The notes under the pieces are model-generated. The model was not told where the DNA came from. It worked only from the letters and a program-made list of their open reading frames with translations, and made no database searches. Positions 61,118 to 64,000 of a stretch of DNA of 64,000 bases are shown here, piece after piece. How positions within the stretch are numbered: position 1 is the stretch's first letter; each line of letters opens with the position of its first letter. Source of the DNA: Bosea sp. PAMC 26642 (GTDB taxonomy: Bacteria; Pseudomonadota; Alphaproteobacteria; Rhizobiales; Beijerinckiaceae); contig NZ_CP014301.1 of NCBI RefSeq assembly GCF_001562255.1, positions 5,439,157 to 5,503,156 on the forward strand. The letters are read 5' to 3'. The position numbers were made by a program, and so were the translations under genes.

Positions 61118-61915
61118 ATGCGTGACGAGGCACTCGACAAGGCGATCGGAGCCGCCGGTGGCGTGCGCGCTTTGGCCCGCGTCGTCGGCGTCTCCCAGCC
61201 GGCCATTTCGAGCTGGAAGCGCGTTCCCGCCGACCGCGTCCTGACGGTCGAGGCACAGACCGGCGTTCCGCGCAGCCATTTGCGTCCTGACCTTTATCCC
61301 GAAGACGACATTCGCGCGCCGGTCCCGGCGATCCGGGATGTAATCGACGAATTCGACGAGGCCCGCGCCCGCGAGCATCAGCTTGTCGGCTCGCTGATCT
61401 GGCGCGCGCCGACGGTCGAGACCCTGACTGCGCTGCAAGGGCTGCAAGGCGATGCCTCGCCGCTGGGCATGGCCCATCTCGCGCTGGCCGAAGCGGCGGC
61501 GGAGACGACACCCGAAGCCGTGCGTGACGAATTCTTTGCCCTGTTCGTCGGCGTCGGCCGTGGCGAATTGCTGCCCTATGCCTCCTATTACCTGACAGGC
61601 TTCCTGCACGAGCGCCCGCTCGCCCATGTCCGCGAGGATATGGGCAGGCTCGGCCTCGCCCGCGTCGAGCGCTCGGGCGAGCCGGAAGACCACATCGCCA
61701 TCCTGATGGACATCACCGCCAGCCTGATCCGGGGCGAGGTTTCCGCCGACGGCATCGACGATGGCGCCTTCTTCGCGCGCCACATCGCGCCCTGGGGCGA
61801 GCGCTTCTTCGCCGATCTGGAGATCGCCAAAGGGGCGAATTTCTACAAGGCCGTCGGCCGACTCGGCGGCCTTTTCCTGTCCATCGAGGCGCAGGCGGCA
61901 AGGTTGCCGTCATGA
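61118..61915 (+). CDS. YdaS-type helix-turn-helix domain fused to a TorD-family chaperone
   Basis: A 265-residue protein. Residues about 6-62 (LDKAIGAAGGVRALARVVGVSQPAISSWKRVPADRVLTVEAQTGVPRSHLRPDLYP) match the YdaS/Cro-like DNA-binding domain closely. Residues about 85-260 are a TorD/DmsD-type all-helical domain: LTALQGLQGDASPLGMAHLALAEAA, VRDEFFALFVGVGRGELLPYASYYLTGFLHERPLAHVREDMGRLGLAR, EDHIAILMDITASLI and FFARHIAPWGERFFADLEIAKGANFYKAVGRLGGLFL. TorD proteins guard molybdoenzyme subunits before Tat export and bind their Tat signals. The two downstream genes encode Tat substrates. The fusion may let the chaperone's occupancy affect transcription; that is inference. Confidence 0.88.
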   Translation: MRDEALDKAIGAAGGVRALARVVGVSQPAISSWKRVPADRVLTVEAQTGVPRSHLRPDLYPEDDIRAPVPAIRDVIDEFDEARAREHQLVGSLIWRAPTVETLTALQGLQGDASPLGMAHLALAEAAAETTPEAVRDEFFALFVGVGRGELLPYASYYLTGFLHERPLAHVREDMGRLGLARVERSGEPEDHIAILMDITASLIRGEVSADGIDDGAFFARHIAPWGERFFADLEIAKGANFYKAVGRLGGLFLSIEAQAARLPS

Positions 61916-61950
61916 CGCCCGCACGAGAATTCGCCGCCAAGGAGACGACG

Positions 61951-62145
61951 ATGTCGCAAAAGACCAAGGATACGGCCTTCGACCGCCGCAGCTTCTTCAA
62001 GGCGCTGGGCGCCGGCGCGACCGTCGCGGTGACGCCGGCCATGGTGACGCCCGCAGCCGCCGTCGATCCCGGCAAGGACGAGACCAAGGCGCGCTACCGG
62101 GAATCCGAGCACGTCAAGAATTTCTATCGCGTGAACCGTTACTGA
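61951..62145 (+). CDS. Small Tat-signal protein of the formate dehydrogenase operon (FdhX-like)
   Basis: A 64-residue protein from the ATG at 61951, which has a strong AAGGAG site at good spacing; an earlier ATG at 61912 overlapping the chaperone stop is less likely. It is mostly a twin-arginine signal: FDRRSFFKALGAGATVAVTPAMVTPAAA, then a short mature tail DPGKDETKARYRESEHVKNFYRVNRY. Proteins of this kind are a recognised small family beside formate dehydrogenase alpha-subunit genes. It may be a minor subunit or assembly factor. Confidence 0.88.
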   Translation: MSQKTKDTAFDRRSFFKALGAGATVAVTPAMVTPAAAVDPGKDETKARYRESEHVKNFYRVNRY

Positions 62146-62158
62146 GAGGGCCGAAACG

Positions 62159-64000
62159 ATGCTGATCAAGCGCAAATCGGCGGACGTCCAGCGCGGCAGG
62201 CTGCAGGCCGCGATGGCCGGCCTGTCCTCGGGCGTGATGGACCGCCGCACCTTCCTGCGCCGCTCGGGCCTGGTGGCGGGCGGCGTCGCTGCCGTCGGCG
62301 CGCTGCAGATCGGCTCCGTCCGCAAGGCCGATGCGGCCGAGGGCAACGGTCCGGCGTCCGGCACGAAGATCGTCAAGAACGTCTGCACCCATTGCTCGGT
62401 CGGCTGCACGGTCAAGGCCGAGGTCGCCAACGGCGTCTGGGTCGGTCAGGAGCCGGCCTGGGAAAGCCCGATCAACCGCGGCAGCCACTGCGCCAAGGGC
62501 GCATCTGTTCGCGAACTGACCCATGGCGACCGCCGCATCAAATACCCGATGAAGCTGGTTGACGGGCAGTGGCAGCGCATCTCCTGGGACGTCGCGATCA
62601 ACGAGATCGGCGACAAGATGATGGAGATCCGGGCCAAGTCCGGCGCCGATTCCGTCTACCTGCTCGGCTCGGCCAAGTTCTCCAACGAGGGCGCCTATCT
62701 CTTCCGCAAGTTCGCCGCCTTCTGGGGGACCAACAACGTCGATCATCAGGCGCGTATCTGCCATTCCACCACGGTCGCGGGTGTCGCCAACACCTGGGGC
62801 TACGGCGCGATGACGAACTCCTACAACGACATCCGCAACTCCAAGACCATCATCTTCATGGGCTCGAACGCGGCCGAGGCGCACCCCGTCTCGATGCAGC
62901 ACATCCTCGAAGGCAAGGAGGTCCAGCGCGCCAACGTCATCGTCTTCGACCCGCGCCTGACCCGCACGGCGGCCCACGCCACCGACTATATCCGCATCCG
63001 CTCGGGCACCGACATCGCGGTGATCTGGGGCATGATGTGGCACATCTTCAAGAACGGCTGGGAGGACAAGGAATTCCTCGCAGCCCGCGTCTACGGCATG
63101 GACGACGTCCGCAAGGAGGTCGAGAAATACGACCCCAAGACCGTCGAGGACATCACCGGCGTCCCCGAGGCGCAGATGAAGCGCGCCGCCGAGACCTTTG
63201 CCAAGGTCAAGCCGGCGACCTTCATCTGGTGCATGGGCGTGACCCAGCACTCGGTCGGCACGGCCAATGTGCGGGCCATCTGCAACCTGCTGCTCGCCAC
63301 CGGCAATGTCGGCGGCATGGGCAACGGCGCCAACATCTTCCGCGGCCACTGCAACGTCCAGGGCGCGACCGATTTCGGCCTCGATATCTCGAATCTGCCT
63401 TGCTATTACGGCTTGGTCGAAGGCGCCTGGCGCCATTGGGCCCGCGTCTGGGGCGTCGATTACGACTATTTCGTCACCCGCTTCGACGAGGTGCCCGCCA
63501 AGGGCGGCCGTCCGGCCCGCACGGCCAAGGCCAATATGGAGACCTCGGGCCACACCTCGACGCGCTGGTTCGACGCCGCCAACCTGCCCGCCGAACAGGT
63601 CGACCAGAAGGACAACCTCAAGGCCATGTTCGTCATGGGCCATGGCGGCAATACCATCCCGCGGATGCCCGACGCCGTGAAGGGCCTCGAGAAGCTCGAA
63701 CTGCTGGTCGTCGCCGATCCGCACCCGACCAATTTCGTCTCGCTCGGCGGCCGCAAGAACGGCACCTATCTGCTGCCCTCCTCGACGCAGTTCGAGTGCT
63801 CCGGCTCGCGCACCTGCTCCAACCGCTCGGTGCAATGGGGCGACAAGGTCGTCGATCCAATCTTCGAAGCCGCCAACGACTACTGGATCATCTACAAGCT
63901 GGCGCAGAAGCTCGGTTTCGCCGAGCCGATGTGCAAGAATATCGAGTTGGTGCAGGGCAAGTTCGGTCCCGAACCCTCGGCCGAGTCGATCCTGCGCGAG
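62159..64000 (+). CDS. fdhA: Formate dehydrogenase, catalytic (alpha) subunit (partial, C-terminus off the right edge)
   Basis: Oxidises formate to CO2 at a bis-MGD molybdenum (or tungsten) centre; exported by Tat. 614 codons are visible of perhaps about 980. A Tat signal lies at residues about 28-60 (MDRRTFLRRSG..). The N-terminal 4Fe-4S site uses Cys76, Cys79, Cys83 and Cys111 (NVCTHCSVGC, SHCAKGA). The metal ligand is Cys201 (ARICHST, codon TGC at 62759-62761), followed by the active-site His202; no selenocysteine TGA is used. SGTDIAVIWG, RGHCNVQGATDFGLDISNLP and GTYLLPSSTQFECSGSRTCSNRSVQWG are FdoG/FdnG-like blocks. It lies 13 bp after the small Tat protein gene; beta and gamma subunits are presumably just outside. 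Confidence 0.96.
   Translation, partial: MLIKRKSADVQRGRLQAAMAGLSSGVMDRRTFLRRSGLVAGGVAAVGALQIGSVRKADAAEGNGPASGTKIVKNVCTHCSVGCTVKAEVANGVWVGQEPAWESPINRGSHCAKGASVRELTHGDRRIKYPMKLVDGQWQRISWDVAINEIGDKMMEIRAKSGADSVYLLGSAKFSNEGAYLFRKFAAFWGTNNVDHQARICHSTTVAGVANTWGYGAMTNSYNDIRNSKTIIFMGSNAAEAHPVSMQHILEGKEVQRANVIVFDPRLTRTAAHATDYIRIRSGTDIAVIWGMMWHIFKNGWEDKEFLAARVYGMDDVRKEVEKYDPKTVEDITGVPEAQMKRAAETFAKVKPATFIWCMGVTQHSVGTANVRAICNLLLATGNVGGMGNGANIFRGHCNVQGATDFGLDISNLPCYYGLVEGAWRHWARVWGVDYDYFVTRFDEVPAKGGRPARTAKANMETSGHTSTRWFDAANLPAEQVDQKDNLKAMFVMGHGGNTIPRMPDAVKGLEKLELLVVADPHPTNFVSLGGRKNGTYLLPSSTQFECSGSRTCSNRSVQWGDKVVDPIFEAANDYWIIYKLAQKLGFAEPMCKNIELVQGKFGPEPSAESILRE

Noticed and set aside
62759..62761. Possible selenocysteine codon in formate dehydrogenase
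   Set aside because: The active-site codon is TGC (Cys201). There is no in-frame TGA and no SECIS-like hairpin after it.

Overview
The window is GC-rich, densely coded chromosomal DNA with no tRNA, rRNA, CRISPR array, transposase or prophage gene. Gene content (a five-step hut pathway with HutF, promoters matching the EcfG general-stress consensus, a PHA depolymerase, a Cys-type membrane-linked formate dehydrogenase with DUF3305/DUF3306 partners, many oligopeptide ABC genes) points to an alphaproteobacterium of the order Hyphomicrobiales, perhaps Bosea-like. The genus is a guess from remembered gene neighbourhoods and was not searched.

Layout. (1) 1-7.6 kb: histidine utilisation, hutI-hutH-hutG-hutU leftward and hutF-hutC rightward, from a shared control region holding two copies of a palindrome. 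(2) 7.6-14.4 kb: stress and envelope genes (glycine-zipper lipoprotein, PRC-barrel protein, transglutaminase-like protein, lipid kinase, PAP2 phosphatase, PNPOx-like protein, a 50-residue membrane protein, PHA depolymerase, GST); four EcfG-type promoter matches lie here. (3) 14.4-17.5 kb: aldehyde dehydrogenase, and a medium-chain oxidoreductase divergent from an HxlR regulator. (4) 17.5-24.4 kb: transglutaminase, circularly permuted ATP-grasp/alpha-E fusion, and transglutaminase/DUF2126 protein, a predicted amide-bond-forming system of unknown product. (5) 24.6-30.2 kb: a complete oligopeptide ABC transporter. (6) 30.3-33.2 kb: zwf-pgl-eda. (7) 33.4-41.8 kb: mixed catabolic genes, a YafQ/DinJ-type toxin-antitoxin pair and a Tlde1-type L,D-transpeptidase-fold protein. 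(8) 41.9-47.8 kb: a second complete oligopeptide ABC transporter, then an O-antigen-ligase-like membrane protein. (9) 49.4-64 kb: formate dehydrogenase and its maturation genes (DUF2478, fdhD, mobA, Mrp/ApbC, tusA, WD40-cytochrome c, polyferredoxin, lipoate-ligase-like protein, two uncharacterised proteins, DUF3305, DUF3306, an HTH-TorD fusion, a small Tat protein, and the catalytic subunit, which runs off the right edge).

The most unusual structure is a set of palindromic repeat families (called A-D here, plus one short element E) between genes throughout the window. Three copies enter coding sequence: one lies in frame inside the DUF3306 gene, one encodes the amino terminus and signal-peptide n-region of the WD40-cytochrome c protein, and one supplies the mobA stop codon. 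The other main leads are the YdaS-type HTH fused to a TorD chaperone with a palindrome upstream, the translationally coupled block of uncharacterised FDH accessory genes, and the ATP-grasp/alpha-E/transglutaminase cluster.
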